Assembly (NCBI RefSeq): GCF_016745395.1
Contig: NZ_JAERVJ010000001.1
Location: 806,001-870,000, forward strand
Source: Methylocystis sp. Sn-Cys
Lineage (GTDB): Bacteria; Pseudomonadota; Alphaproteobacteria; Rhizobiales; Beijerinckiaceae
Length of the DNA: 64,000 bases
Direction: 5' to 3'
Positions 25,794 through 37,043 of the stretch are shown here, piece by piece (position 1 is the stretch's first letter; each line of letters opens with the position of its first letter). Under the pieces are notes generated by a model, which saw nothing but the letters and a program-made list of their open reading frames with translations, ran no database searches and was not told the DNA's origin. A program made the translations under genes and the position numbers.

Positions 25794-27104
25794 ATGCTTC
25801 CCGGCGCGTCCGACATCGGGCGACTTACCTCGCCCGACGCATTTTTATGGGCGGTGGGAATCGAAGACACTTTCATAACGGCGCCGCATCGCGGAACCGG
25901 GCGGACGCTGGACGAATATGAGCTGACCGACCATTACGGCCGGTGGCGCGAAGACATCGGCCTGATGGCGCAACTGGGCGCGCCCTGCGCGCGCTACGGC
26001 GTTCCCTGGCATCGCATCCAACCTGCGCCCAATGTCTGGCAATGGGAATTTGTCGACGCCGCGCTGGAGCGGATGCTCTCGCTAAAGATCGATCCGATCG
26101 TCGATCTCGTCCATTACGGCCTGCCGGCCTGGATCGACCAGGCTTTTCTCAACCCGGATTACCCGCGTTACGTCGCCGAATACGCCGCGCGCCTGGCGGA
26201 GCGGTTCCGTGGGCGCGTGAGGTGGTACACGCCGCTGAACGAGCCGCGCATCACCGCTTGGTACTGCGGCCGGCTCGGCTGGTGGCCGCCCTATCAGCGA
26301 AGCTGGCGCGGGTTCGTCGCGCTCATGCTCGCCATCTGCCAAGGCATTGTGGAGACGGTGCGGGCGCTGCGCCGGGTCGATCCCGACATCACGCCCTTCC
26401 ATGTGGACGCCACGGATGTCTTCGAGACCGACGATCCCGCGCTCGCGGCGGAGGCCGCCCGGCGTCTGGACCTCGTCTTTCTCGCGCTCGACCTCATCAG
26501 CGGGCGGGTGAATTCGCGGCATGCGCTTTGGGATTGGCTGCGCCGCAATGGGGCGGATGAGAAGCTGCTCGAAAGCTTTGCGCGCGAGCCGCTGGACTTG
26601 CCGATCATTGGCGTCAATCTCTATCCGATCTTCACCAAGAAACGGATTCTGCGCGACCACGAAGGGCGGCTGCGGATCAGAATGCCCTATGCCTCCGGCG
26701 ATCTGGTCGAGAAGATCGGACATATGTATTTCGAACGCTATGGCGTTCCGTTGATGATCTCCGAGACGGCGGACAAGGGCTCTGTCGAGCGGCGGCTCGA
26801 ATGGCTGCGCCGCTCCGTCGCCGCGGTGGGCGCGCTGCGCGCGCAGGGAATTCCCATGGTCGGCTACACTTGGTGGCCGATGTTCGCGCTGGTGACCTGG
26901 GCCTATCGCCAGGGCCTGCGGCCGTTGCACGACCATCTCTTGCAAATGGGCCTCTGGGATCTCGATCCAGATCCCAAAGGGCGTCTGGCGCGGATCGAAA
27001 CCCCGCTCGTCGACGCTTATCGCGGCCTCGTGTCCGGCGGCGCCGCGGCAGTGGGACGCCTCGCGACGGCCGAGGCTTCCGTCGATCGCCTGCGCGCCGG
27101 ATAG
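25794..27104 (+). CDS. Glycoside hydrolase family 1-like protein
   Basis: The 436-residue protein has the beta-glucosidase fold. The acid/base Glu is in YTPLNEPRI near 148 and the nucleophile Glu in LMISETADKG near 323, with VPWHRIQPAP and LVHYGLPAWI as typical inner-strand motifs. An N-terminal extension of about 12 residues precedes the barrel. I start at the ATG at 25794; a TTG two codons upstream is possible. Enzymes of this clan cleave or transfer beta-linked sugars. The cytoplasmic location (no signal) suggests a role in polysaccharide or glycolipid processing. The next gene is a related protein, 48 bases downstream. Confidence 0.82.
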   Translation: MLPGASDIGRLTSPDAFLWAVGIEDTFITAPHRGTGRTLDEYELTDHYGRWREDIGLMAQLGAPCARYGVPWHRIQPAPNVWQWEFVDAALERMLSLKIDPIVDLVHYGLPAWIDQAFLNPDYPRYVAEYAARLAERFRGRVRWYTPLNEPRITAWYCGRLGWWPPYQRSWRGFVALMLAICQGIVETVRALRRVDPDITPFHVDATDVFETDDPALAAEAARRLDLVFLALDLISGRVNSRHALWDWLRRNGADEKLLESFAREPLDLPIIGVNLYPIFTKKRILRDHEGRLRIRMPYASGDLVEKIGHMYFERYGVPLMISETADKGSVERRLEWLRRSVAAVGALRAQGIPMVGYTWWPMFALVTWAYRQGLRPLHDHLLQMGLWDLDPDPKGRLARIETPLVDAYRGLVSGGAAAVGRLATAEASVDRLRAG

Positions 27105-27152
27105 CGCGCATTTCGCCTCCTCTTTGGCCAATAATGAATGCGGAGGAAAATT

Positions 27153-28421
27153 ATGTTTCGCAGCTTCTTTCTTGCCGGCTTCGAGGGCTCGACCGGCTAC
27201 AACCGGCATGGCGAATGGTTCGATCACGTGGCCGCGACCGGCCATGACGCCTTGGTCGACGAGGATTACCGCGACATCGCCGGGGTCGGATTGCACGCAG
27301 TTCGGGAAACGGTTCGCTGGCCGCTTGTCGATATTGCGGGCCGCCACGACTTTTCCACTGTGAAGCCCTTCATCGAGGCGGCGAAGCGTCACCATGTGGA
27401 AGTGATCTGGGATCTCTTCCACTACGGCTTTCCCGACGACCTCGATCTCTGGTCGAATGCTTTTCCCCGGCGCTTCGCGGCTTACTGCTACGCCTTCGCG
27501 CGCTATGTCGCCGCGCATATGGACGGCCCTCATGTTTTCACCCCGGTAAACGAACCGTCGTTCATGTCTTATGCGGCGGGCGAAAAAGGCTTGTTCGCGC
27601 CGCATGCGACGGGCCGCGGCTTCGAGCTCAAGGTCGCCCTCGCGCGCGCGGCGATCGCGGGCATAGACGCCATCCGCGCTGCTTGTCCGACTGCGCGTTT
27701 CGTCAATGTCGATCCGCTCTGCCGGGTGGTCGCGCCCCCCGACCGGCCCGATCTTGCGGCGCAAGCCCATCATTTCAACGAAGCGCTGGTCTTCCAATCC
27801 TGGGACATGCTTTGCGGGCGGCTGCTCCCGGAACTGGGCGGCAGCCCTAAACATCTCGACGTCGTCGGGATCAATTATTATTGGACAAATCAATGGGCGC
27901 TCGATGGCCTCCCAAATGCGCAAGGGGTCATCCCGCCGCTTGCCGACGACGATCCGCGCCGCGCGCCGCTCGCCGATCTCATCCGCGCGGTTTGCAAGCG
28001 CTACGGCCGCGATGTGATGATCACGGAAACGAGCCACGTCGGCGACAATCGCGGACCATGGCTGCTCGAGGTCGCGGCTGCGTGCGAGACGCTGCTTTGC
28101 GAAGGCGCGCCGCTGCGCGGCGTATGTCTCTACCCTATTCTCGGCATGCCCGAATGGCATGATCGAAACATCTGGACGCCGATGGGCTTATGGGATCCGA
28201 TGCATCGTCACGATCCCTGCGCCGGGCGCCTTTTATGCGAGCCCATGCTGCATGCGCTTCGTTCGGCGCAGAAGACTGTCACGCCACGCTGGCAGCCGCT
28301 GCGGCGAACAGAGACGTTGGCGCAAAGACGCGGGCGCCCCGCGTCACGACTAAATGCGCACACTGTCGCCAGTGATCGCGAACGGAGCGAATTTAAAAGG
28401 CGGCGAAGCTGGCGATGGTGA
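27153..28421 (+). CDS. Glycoside hydrolase family protein, second of a tandem pair
   Basis: The 422-residue protein has the same clan A barrel layout as the preceding gene: TVRWPLVDI near 55, DLFHYGFPDDLDLW near 85, VNEPSF with the acid/base Glu near 132, and MITETSHVGDN with the nucleophile Glu near 290. Sequence identity to its neighbour is low, so they diverged long ago. GGAGG lies 7 bases upstream of the ATG at 27153. The C-terminal 40 residues are Arg- and Gln-rich and not typical of the family, so the stop may have drifted. It is likely cotranscribed with the first gene. Confidence 0.78.
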   Translation: MFRSFFLAGFEGSTGYNRHGEWFDHVAATGHDALVDEDYRDIAGVGLHAVRETVRWPLVDIAGRHDFSTVKPFIEAAKRHHVEVIWDLFHYGFPDDLDLWSNAFPRRFAAYCYAFARYVAAHMDGPHVFTPVNEPSFMSYAAGEKGLFAPHATGRGFELKVALARAAIAGIDAIRAACPTARFVNVDPLCRVVAPPDRPDLAAQAHHFNEALVFQSWDMLCGRLLPELGGSPKHLDVVGINYYWTNQWALDGLPNAQGVIPPLADDDPRRAPLADLIRAVCKRYGRDVMITETSHVGDNRGPWLLEVAAACETLLCEGAPLRGVCLYPILGMPEWHDRNIWTPMGLWDPMHRHDPCAGRLLCEPMLHALRSAQKTVTPRWQPLRRTETLAQRRGRPASRLNAHTVASDRERSEFKRRRSWRW

Positions 28422-28549
28422 AGCGCTGCTTCCGGTCGTCAGTCTAACAAAATGTCGCAGCCGCAAGGCTGGCTCATGTCCGGCTCGGACCTAGATGCTC
28501 ACAACGGGGCGGGCCGCGGCCGCCCTAGCCCTAGCAGGGAGCCGGGAGC

Positions 28550-29116
28550 ATGGAGACAACGCCTCAAATCGATTTTCAGGGCATGGAGCCATCGCCTGTT
28601 TACCGTCAGCAAATTTTGGAACACATCCAGCGGCTCGAGGATAAATTCGGGCGGATGACAGCCTGCCGTGTCGTGGTCGAGGCGCCGAGCGGGCGCCATC
28701 GCACCGGCGGCCTTTACGAAGTTCATATTTACCTGGCCCTGCCGGACGAGCGGGAGGTCGCCGTCGACCGCACCCCGCATCTCGACGAGCGTTTTCAGCG
28801 CTTCGAATTTGCCCTCAACGACGCCTTCAGCCGCGCCGGACGCCAGCTACAGGATCAGGTCGGGCAAATGCGCGGGAAGGTGAAGCATCACGAGGAGGCC
28901 CCGACTGGGGTCGTGAAAAGGCTGATGCGCGAGGACGGCTATGGTTTTCTCGAGAGCGTCGATGGTCGCGAAATCTATTTCCACCGCAATAGCGTGAGGG
29001 AGCCGGGTTTCGACCATCTGGAGCTCGGCGTGCGCGTGAACTTCGTCGAAGAGGAAGGCGCGCAGGGGCCGCAGGCCAGCCGCGTCATGCCGATCGCCGA
29101 AAAGGCGCCGGAATAG
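28550..29116 (+). CDS. Ribosome-associated HPF/RaiA domain fused to a cold-shock domain
   Basis: Residues 1 to about 110 resemble the sigma-54 modulation/S30EA domain of hibernation factors (GRMTACRVVVEAPSGRH, then YEVHIYLALPDEREV and a helix with FEFALNDAFSRAGRQLQDQ). After a short linker, residues 118-180 form a cold-shock domain (GVVKRLMREDGYGFLESVDGREIYFHRNSV, with KRLMREDGYGFL and IYFHRNSV as nucleic-acid-binding strands). The fusion probably binds the ribosome and RNA under stress. Such two-domain proteins are known in alphaproteobacteria. The start has GGGAGC upstream. Confidence 0.85.
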   Translation: METTPQIDFQGMEPSPVYRQQILEHIQRLEDKFGRMTACRVVVEAPSGRHRTGGLYEVHIYLALPDEREVAVDRTPHLDERFQRFEFALNDAFSRAGRQLQDQVGQMRGKVKHHEEAPTGVVKRLMREDGYGFLESVDGREIYFHRNSVREPGFDHLELGVRVNFVEEEGAQGPQASRVMPIAEKAPE

Positions 29117-29208
29117 CGCGCGTTCTTATCGAAAAGCGCCCTGAATTTTTCAGGAAGTCGCTCTAGCTAACGAAAGAACGAGGTCCCGTTTCAGGCGCTG
29201 CGCCGCTT

Positions 29209-32088
<2,880 letters not shown>

Positions 32089-32250
32089 GACGCCGCCGAT
32101 CTTGCGATGCAAGGCTTGCGGCGATGCGCGCAATCTCCGTGTTGCCGATAAGGTTTTGGCAAGCCTTCTGGGCTAAGTTGATTCGGTAGAATCGGCGCGC
32201 CGCTCGAAGATGAATTTCGACCCCCGCCTCGTCTTCCCCGGAGCCCAAAA

Positions 32251-33072
32251 GTGTCGACGATTTCCAGCTATCAGCAGATCTCGAAAAATTTGAGCAAGTG
32301 GCAGGCGATAGAGGCCAAAAAGCCTGAGATCTCGACAGCGAACAAATACTTCCAAGAGAATATCGGAAAGGTAAAAAACGCGGATGATTTGATCAAAAAT
32401 CCGCGCCTCTTCAACTACGCGATGTCAGCTTTTGGGCTGGGCGACCGGACCTACGCCAAGGGCCTCATGAAGCAGGTCTTGCAGCAGGGGGTGACAAGCA
32501 GCAAGGCGCTCGCAAACAAGCTCAACGATCCTAATATTCAGGCATTCGCCAAGGCTTTCGACTTCGCCGCCAAAGGCGCCGATACGACCAAGTCGTCCAC
32601 GCTCGTTTCCAGCGTCGTCAACCGCTACACGGAAAATGCGCTGGAGACGGATCAGGGCCAGCAAAATCCGGGCGTCCAACTGGCGCTCTATTTCAAGCAA
32701 CATGCGCCGAGCATCACCAGCGCCTATGGCATACTCGCCGATAAAAACATCTTGACCGTGGTGCAAACCGCCCTTGGCATTTCGCCGCTCACAAAGGCGC
32801 AGCCCGTCGACACGCAATATCGGCTCTTGAACCAAAAGCTGAACATCAAGGATTTCCAGGACCCCAAAAAGCTCGAAGCCTTCATCTCGCGCTTCGCCGC
32901 CATGTACGACTCCAACAGCGTCGACCCGACGAGCGCGTCCTATACGGGGTCGGGTGCGGCGAATGCGATCCTGCTCGGCGCCTCGGTGGCGGGCACGGAT
33001 GGCGTTATCGGGGTTGACCAGAGTCTTCTTCTGCAAATAGCCGGCAAGCGCACGTCCGCATATTTCGCGTGA
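32251..33072 (+). CDS. DUF1217 domain protein
   Basis: The 273-residue protein starts at GTG and contains the DUF1217 pattern: FGLGDRTYAKGLMKQVLQQG near 60, LANKLNDPNIQAFAKAFDF near 90, and FISRFAAMYD near 210. Members are mainly found in alphaproteobacteria and often lie near flagellar genes, but no flagellar genes are visible here and the role is unknown. No signal peptide or membrane segment is visible. Only 70-80% of the text is helical by composition. The upstream gap of 160 bases gives no clear promoter. Confidence 0.8.
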   Translation: MSTISSYQQISKNLSKWQAIEAKKPEISTANKYFQENIGKVKNADDLIKNPRLFNYAMSAFGLGDRTYAKGLMKQVLQQGVTSSKALANKLNDPNIQAFAKAFDFAAKGADTTKSSTLVSSVVNRYTENALETDQGQQNPGVQLALYFKQHAPSITSAYGILADKNILTVVQTALGISPLTKAQPVDTQYRLLNQKLNIKDFQDPKKLEAFISRFAAMYDSNSVDPTSASYTGSGAANAILLGASVAGTDGVIGVDQSLLLQIAGKRTSAYFA

Positions 33073-33200
33073 TCACACAAGGTCGCGCCGGGCCAATGAT
33101 CGGAAAAGGCCATTGCCGCCAATCCGCCAATGGCCTGCCTTGTAATCGCCCGATCAGGCGTTAACTCTCCAATGCGCCAGCGGCTTGGTCCGCTGGAGAA

Positions 33201-33238
33201 AAACGGCCCGAGCGCGAAGGTACCGCCGGGCCGTTTTT
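33201..33238. terminator. Bidirectional terminator hairpin
   Basis: AAACGGCCCG...CGGGCCGTTTTT forms a stem of at least ten pairs, with an A-run on the left and a T-run on the right. It can end the transcript of the DUF1217 gene (+) and that of the small exported protein (-). Confidence 0.8.
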
Positions 33239-33245
33239 CGCGATG

Positions 33246-33605
33246 TCAACGCCAGTGGCCGCGCCCGCCGAAGCCGTGATGCCAGCCGCCGCCATGCCCG
33301 CCACGCCAGCCATAACCGTAATGGCGGTAGTGAGGATGGCGCCATCCGTAGTGGTAGCCATAGGGACGGCGCCAGCCATAACGATAGGCGCCGTAATAGG
33401 GGCGCCTATAGCCGTAATAAGGGCCTGTCGCTCTCCACCAGCAATGGCCATAGGCGTTGCACACGCGCACGGCGGCCACATCCTCGATCTGCGGCGCCGG
33501 AACGAGGCCGACATTGGCGATCGGCATCGCCGACGCCGCGCTCGGCGCAATGGAGACGGCTCCACAAGCGAATGCCGCCGCGACAGCAAATTTGACAGGG
33601 TTCAT
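33246..33605 (-). CDS. Small exported protein rich in Tyr, Gly, His and Arg
   Basis: The 119-residue product has a signal peptide (KFAVAAAFACGAVSIAPSAASA), then AVRVCNAYGHCWWRA with two cysteines, then a tail of repeated RYGW, YGYHYG, HPHYRHYG and GHGGG units. The Cys-Asn-Xaa-Xaa-Gly-Xaa-Cys-Trp motif followed by a low-complexity tail is a recurrent type in Hyphomicrobiales, with no function assigned to my knowledge. I chose the ATG at 33605 because GGAAGG lies 9 bases upstream; an ATG at 33614 would leave no spacing. The terminator at 33201-33238 ends its transcript. Confidence 0.7.
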   Translation of the reverse strand: MNPVKFAVAAAFACGAVSIAPSAASAMPIANVGLVPAPQIEDVAAVRVCNAYGHCWWRATGPYYGYRRPYYGAYRYGWRRPYGYHYGWRHPHYRHYGYGWRGGHGGGWHHGFGGRGHWR

Positions 33606-33643
33606 GCCAGACATCCTTCCACTGCGGCTACACCGCTGAACGC

Positions 33644-33721
33644 GTCATTGCGAGGGCTTAGCGGCGGCGCCATCCAGGGCCGCAAGGCCGCTCTGGATGG
33701 CGTCGCTTCGCTCACAATGAC
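33644..33721. repeat. Intergenic palindrome related to the repeat family, copy D
   Basis: GTCATTGCGAGGGCTTAGCGGC... pairs with ...GCGTCGCTTCGCTCACAATGAC. A second inner palindrome is CCATCCAGGGCCGCAAGGCCGCTCTGGATGG. It shares the GTCATTGCGAG ends with the larger repeats but lacks the second module. Confidence 0.65.
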
Positions 33722-33807
33722 CCGCAGCATTTAAGCGCCGGGTACGAGCGTCGCGTTCGACGAAGGCGACGAACGGAACCTGTCGCTGGCGGCCTGTCTT
33801 TCAAGCC

Positions 33808-36261
33808 CTAGCGCGCTTTTGGCGCGCGCCCGAGTGTTTTTTCGACGTCGACGATGCGCGTCGTTGTGCGCAGGATGGTGTCGGGGTTCAGGCTGATCGA
33901 ATCGATCCCGAGGCGCACCAGAAACTCCGCAATCTCAGGATAATCCGATGGCGCCTGGCCACAGATGCCGCAATGACGTCCATTGCGTTGCGCACCCTCG
34001 ACCGCCATGCGGATGATCGTCTTCACACCCTCGTCGCGTTCGTCGAAATCAAAGGCCACAATCGCCGAGTCACGATCGACGCCGAGCGTGAGCTGAGTGA
34101 GGTCGTTCGATCCAATCGAGAAACCGTCGAAATGTTGCGAGAAGGCGTCGATCAGCAGCACATTATTGGGTATCTCGCACATCACGAAAATCTCGAGCCC
34201 GTCCTTGCCGCGCTCGAGGCCCAATTCGCTCATCAGCGCGACGACCTTCTGGGCTTCGTCGATGCGGCGGCAGAAGGGGATCATCAGTTTGACGTTGGTG
34301 AGACCGAGATCGTCGCGCACCCGCTTCATCGCCGCACATTCCAGCGCAAAACCCTCGCGATAATTTGGGTGGGCGTAGCGCGACGCGCCGCGGAAACCGA
34401 TCATCGGATTTTCCTCATGGCACTCGAAAACGCGGCCGCCCAGGAGCGACGCATATTCGTTGCTCTTGAAGTCCGACATGCGCACGACGACGGGCTTGGG
34501 ATAGAATGCGGCGGCGATGGTCGCGACGCCTTCCGAGAGGCGCTCGACGAAGAATGTGCTGGGACTCTCATATTGCGCCGTCAGCCGCTCGATTTCGGCG
34601 CGCTCCTTTGCGTCGAGACGTTCGGGGTGGATGAGCGCCATCGGATGCGCCTTGATCGACTCGGCGATGATAAACTCCATGCGCGCAAGCCCGACGCCGT
34701 CATTGGGCAGCGCCGAAATGCCGAAGGCGATATCGGGGTTGCCGACATTCATCATTACATGCGTCGCGGGCCGCGCCAGATTGGCGAGATCCGTTTTCAC
34801 GACCTCGAAATCGATCTCGCCCTCATAGACCTTGCCGACATCTCCCTCGGCGCAGCTCACGGCGATGAGGTCGCCCGTGCGGATGACATGCGTCGCCCGA
34901 TCCGTGCCCACGATGGCTGGAATGCCGAGCTCGCGCGCGACGATCGCCGCGTGGCAGGTGCGACCGCCGCGATTGGTGACGATGGCGGCGGCCGATTTCA
35001 TCACCGTGCCCCAATCGGGCGAGGTGGTGTCGGCGACGAGAATCTCGCCCGGCAAGAAGCTCGACAACTCGGTCGAATGCGCGATGACGCGGGCCTTGCC
35101 GAAAGCGATCTTGGCCCCGACGGCGCGGCCTTCGACCTTCACCGCGCCGTGTTTCTTGACCTTATACTCCTCGACGACATTGCGGTTGCGCCGCGACGCG
35201 ACGGTCTCGGGCCGCGCCTGCACGATATAGAGCTTGCCGTCGACGCCGTCCTTTGCCCATTCAATGTCCATCGGGCGATGTTCGCGCGCCTTGGCGCTGT
35301 AGTGCTTTTCGATCTCGATGGCCTGGCCCGCAAGCGTCAGAACCTCGTCGTCCGTGATGCAGAATTTCTCGCGCTCTTTGCGGTCGGTGGGAATATTGCG
35401 CGTGGTCACGCGGCCGCCGCTGGAAAAGATCATCTTGATCTTCTTGGGGCCCAAAGCCCGTTTCAGCACGCCGCGCTTGCCTTGCGCATAGGTCGGCTTG
35501 AAGACATAGAATTCATCCGGGTCGACCGCGCCCTGCACGACATTTTCGCCGAGCCCATAGGCGCCGGTGATGAAGACGACGTCCTCGAAGCCGGTCTCCG
35601 TGTCGATGGTGAAAATCACGCCGGAGGCGGCGAGATCCGAGCGCACCATCTTCATGACGGCGACGGAGTTGAACACTTTGAAATGATCGAAGCCGTTGTC
35701 GATCCGGTAACGGATGGCGCGATCCGTGAAGAGACTTGCGAAGCAATGGCGCACCGCGTCGAGCGTCGCCGCTTCGCCGCGAATATTGAGATAGGTGTCG
35801 TGCTGGCCGGCGAAACTCGCGCTCGGCAAATCCTCCGCCGTCGCGGAAGAGCGCACCGCGACCGTCAGCTCGGCGCCATATTCTTCGGTCAACCGCGCGA
35901 GCGCCGCGCGAATATCCGCTTCGACATCCGCCGGCAGGCCGGCGCCATAGACGATTTCCCGCGCACGGGCGGCGCGGCGGGCGAGATCATCGACGTCGTC
36001 CGGATTGAGCCCTTGCAACGATTCCTTCAACGCGGGCCAAGCGACGGCGGCGTCGAGCGCATGCCGATAGGCTTCGGCAGTGACGGCAAAACCGTTGGGA
36101 ATGAGAAGGCCTTTCGCCGTCAGCTCGCGATACAATTCGCCGAGCGACGCATTCTTGCCGCCGACGAGCGGCACGTCGGCGATCCCGATCTGCGAAAAGA
36201 AACGGACATAACGGCCTGGCTCGGTCTTCTCCGACGCGCGTGTGTTTTTGGTCGGCTGCAT
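33808..36261 (-). CDS. ppsA: Phosphoenolpyruvate synthase
   Basis: The enzyme converts pyruvate and ATP to phosphoenolpyruvate, AMP and phosphate, feeding gluconeogenesis. The 817-residue protein has the ATP-binding N-terminal domain (VPLVGGKNASLGEL and VAVRSSATAEDLPSASFAGQ), the phosphohistidine domain with GGRTCHAAIVARELG (His near 436) and the PEP-binding barrel ending in CGICGQAPSDYP. All three are full length. I chose the ATG at 36261 with GGAAGG upstream, not the in-frame start at 36300. The gene precedes the phosphoribosyltransferase/PHA cluster by more than 100 bases on the same strand as its first two genes. Confidence 0.95.
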   Translation of the reverse strand: MQPTKNTRASEKTEPGRYVRFFSQIGIADVPLVGGKNASLGELYRELTAKGLLIPNGFAVTAEAYRHALDAAVAWPALKESLQGLNPDDVDDLARRAARAREIVYGAGLPADVEADIRAALARLTEEYGAELTVAVRSSATAEDLPSASFAGQHDTYLNIRGEAATLDAVRHCFASLFTDRAIRYRIDNGFDHFKVFNSVAVMKMVRSDLAASGVIFTIDTETGFEDVVFITGAYGLGENVVQGAVDPDEFYVFKPTYAQGKRGVLKRALGPKKIKMIFSSGGRVTTRNIPTDRKEREKFCITDDEVLTLAGQAIEIEKHYSAKAREHRPMDIEWAKDGVDGKLYIVQARPETVASRRNRNVVEEYKVKKHGAVKVEGRAVGAKIAFGKARVIAHSTELSSFLPGEILVADTTSPDWGTVMKSAAAIVTNRGGRTCHAAIVARELGIPAIVGTDRATHVIRTGDLIAVSCAEGDVGKVYEGEIDFEVVKTDLANLARPATHVMMNVGNPDIAFGISALPNDGVGLARMEFIIAESIKAHPMALIHPERLDAKERAEIERLTAQYESPSTFFVERLSEGVATIAAAFYPKPVVVRMSDFKSNEYASLLGGRVFECHEENPMIGFRGASRYAHPNYREGFALECAAMKRVRDDLGLTNVKLMIPFCRRIDEAQKVVALMSELGLERGKDGLEIFVMCEIPNNVLLIDAFSQHFDGFSIGSNDLTQLTLGVDRDSAIVAFDFDERDEGVKTIIRMAVEGAQRNGRHCGICGQAPSDYPEIAEFLVRLGIDSISLNPDTILRTTTRIVDVEKTLGRAPKAR

Positions 36262-36371
36262 GTCTTCCTTCCCTCTCATTGGGCGCTTCCAGCGCCTCAT
36301 GTCAGTTGGATAGCGAGTCGATTTTGCGACATTCAGCCTAACGGGGCCTTGCCTCTTCGCCTTGGAGGCAT

Positions 36372-37028
36372 TTAGCCGCGCGTCGCTTCGGCGCCATAGC
36401 GGTCGAGAAGGTCGATGACCTCATCGTCTTCAGTCTGGCTGAAATCGGCGTAGTAGCAGCCCACCCCCAGGAAATACTCGTGGGACTCCAGGCAGATAAT
36501 CTCGTCGGCCTCGGCGCGCAGCTCTCCGAGACTCTCCGTCGGCGCCACCGGCACGGCGAGGATCAGCTTTTTTGGCGCGCGGGCGCGGACTGCCCGGAGC
36601 GCCGCGCGCGTCGTGGCGCCGGTCGCCACGCCGTCGTCGACGACGATCGCAACGCGACCTTTCGCGTCGGCGCATTCGCGCCCGCCAAGATAAAGACGGC
36701 GGCGGCGTTCGATCTCCGCGGTTTCCTGCGAGACTGCGCGATGAAACTGCGTTTCGGTCACGCCCGCGAGCGCGATGACGTCCTCGTTGCGCGCGACGAC
36801 CAACTCGCCGCCGTCGGCGATCGCGCCCATGGCAAGCTCGGGCTGGAAGGGAACGCCGATCTTGCGCACCAGCACGAGATCGAGCGGCGCGCCGAGCGCC
36901 TTGGCGATTTGCGCGGCGACAGGAACGCCGCCGCGCGGCAGCGCGAAGACGACAGTGTCAGGGCTCTTGAAGCGCTCGAGCGCTTCGGCAAGGCGCTGGC
37001 CGGCTTCTTGACGATCCTGGAACGGCAA
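36372..37028 (-). CDS. Phosphoribosyltransferase family protein
   Basis: The 218-residue protein has a PRT fold. The PRPP-binding loop is VAIVVDDGVATGATTRAAL near 125-143, and the N-terminal part has FALPRGGVPVAAQIAKAL and LVLVRKIGVPFQPELAMGA. These are the signatures of the stand-alone PRT-like proteins that often sit beside erythromycin-esterase or hydrolase genes. Which base or phosphate it uses is unknown. It lies 15 bases downstream of the kinase-fold gene, and a PRPP-synthase-like gene is 2 kb away on the other strand, which suggests PRPP is produced and used locally. Confidence 0.85.
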   Translation of the reverse strand: MPFQDRQEAGQRLAEALERFKSPDTVVFALPRGGVPVAAQIAKALGAPLDLVLVRKIGVPFQPELAMGAIADGGELVVARNEDVIALAGVTETQFHRAVSQETAEIERRRRLYLGGRECADAKGRVAIVVDDGVATGATTRAALRAVRARAPKKLILAVPVAPTESLGELRAEADEIICLESHEYFLGVGCYYADFSQTEDDEVIDLLDRYGAEATRG

Positions 37029-37043
37029 ATCCTCCTCCCTTTA

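Noticed and set aside
26082-28160. Long open frame on the minus strand, about 690 codons
   Set aside because: It lies opposite two well-supported glycosidase genes and consists of Arg-, Gly- and Ala-rich text with no recognisable domain. Such antisense frames are common in GC-rich DNA. The same applies to long antisense frames opposite ppsA, sucA, phaC, the PBP1A gene and pyrG.
36300-36300. Longer ppsA start at 36300
   Set aside because: It lacks a ribosome binding site, while the ATG at 36261 has GGAAGG at good spacing.
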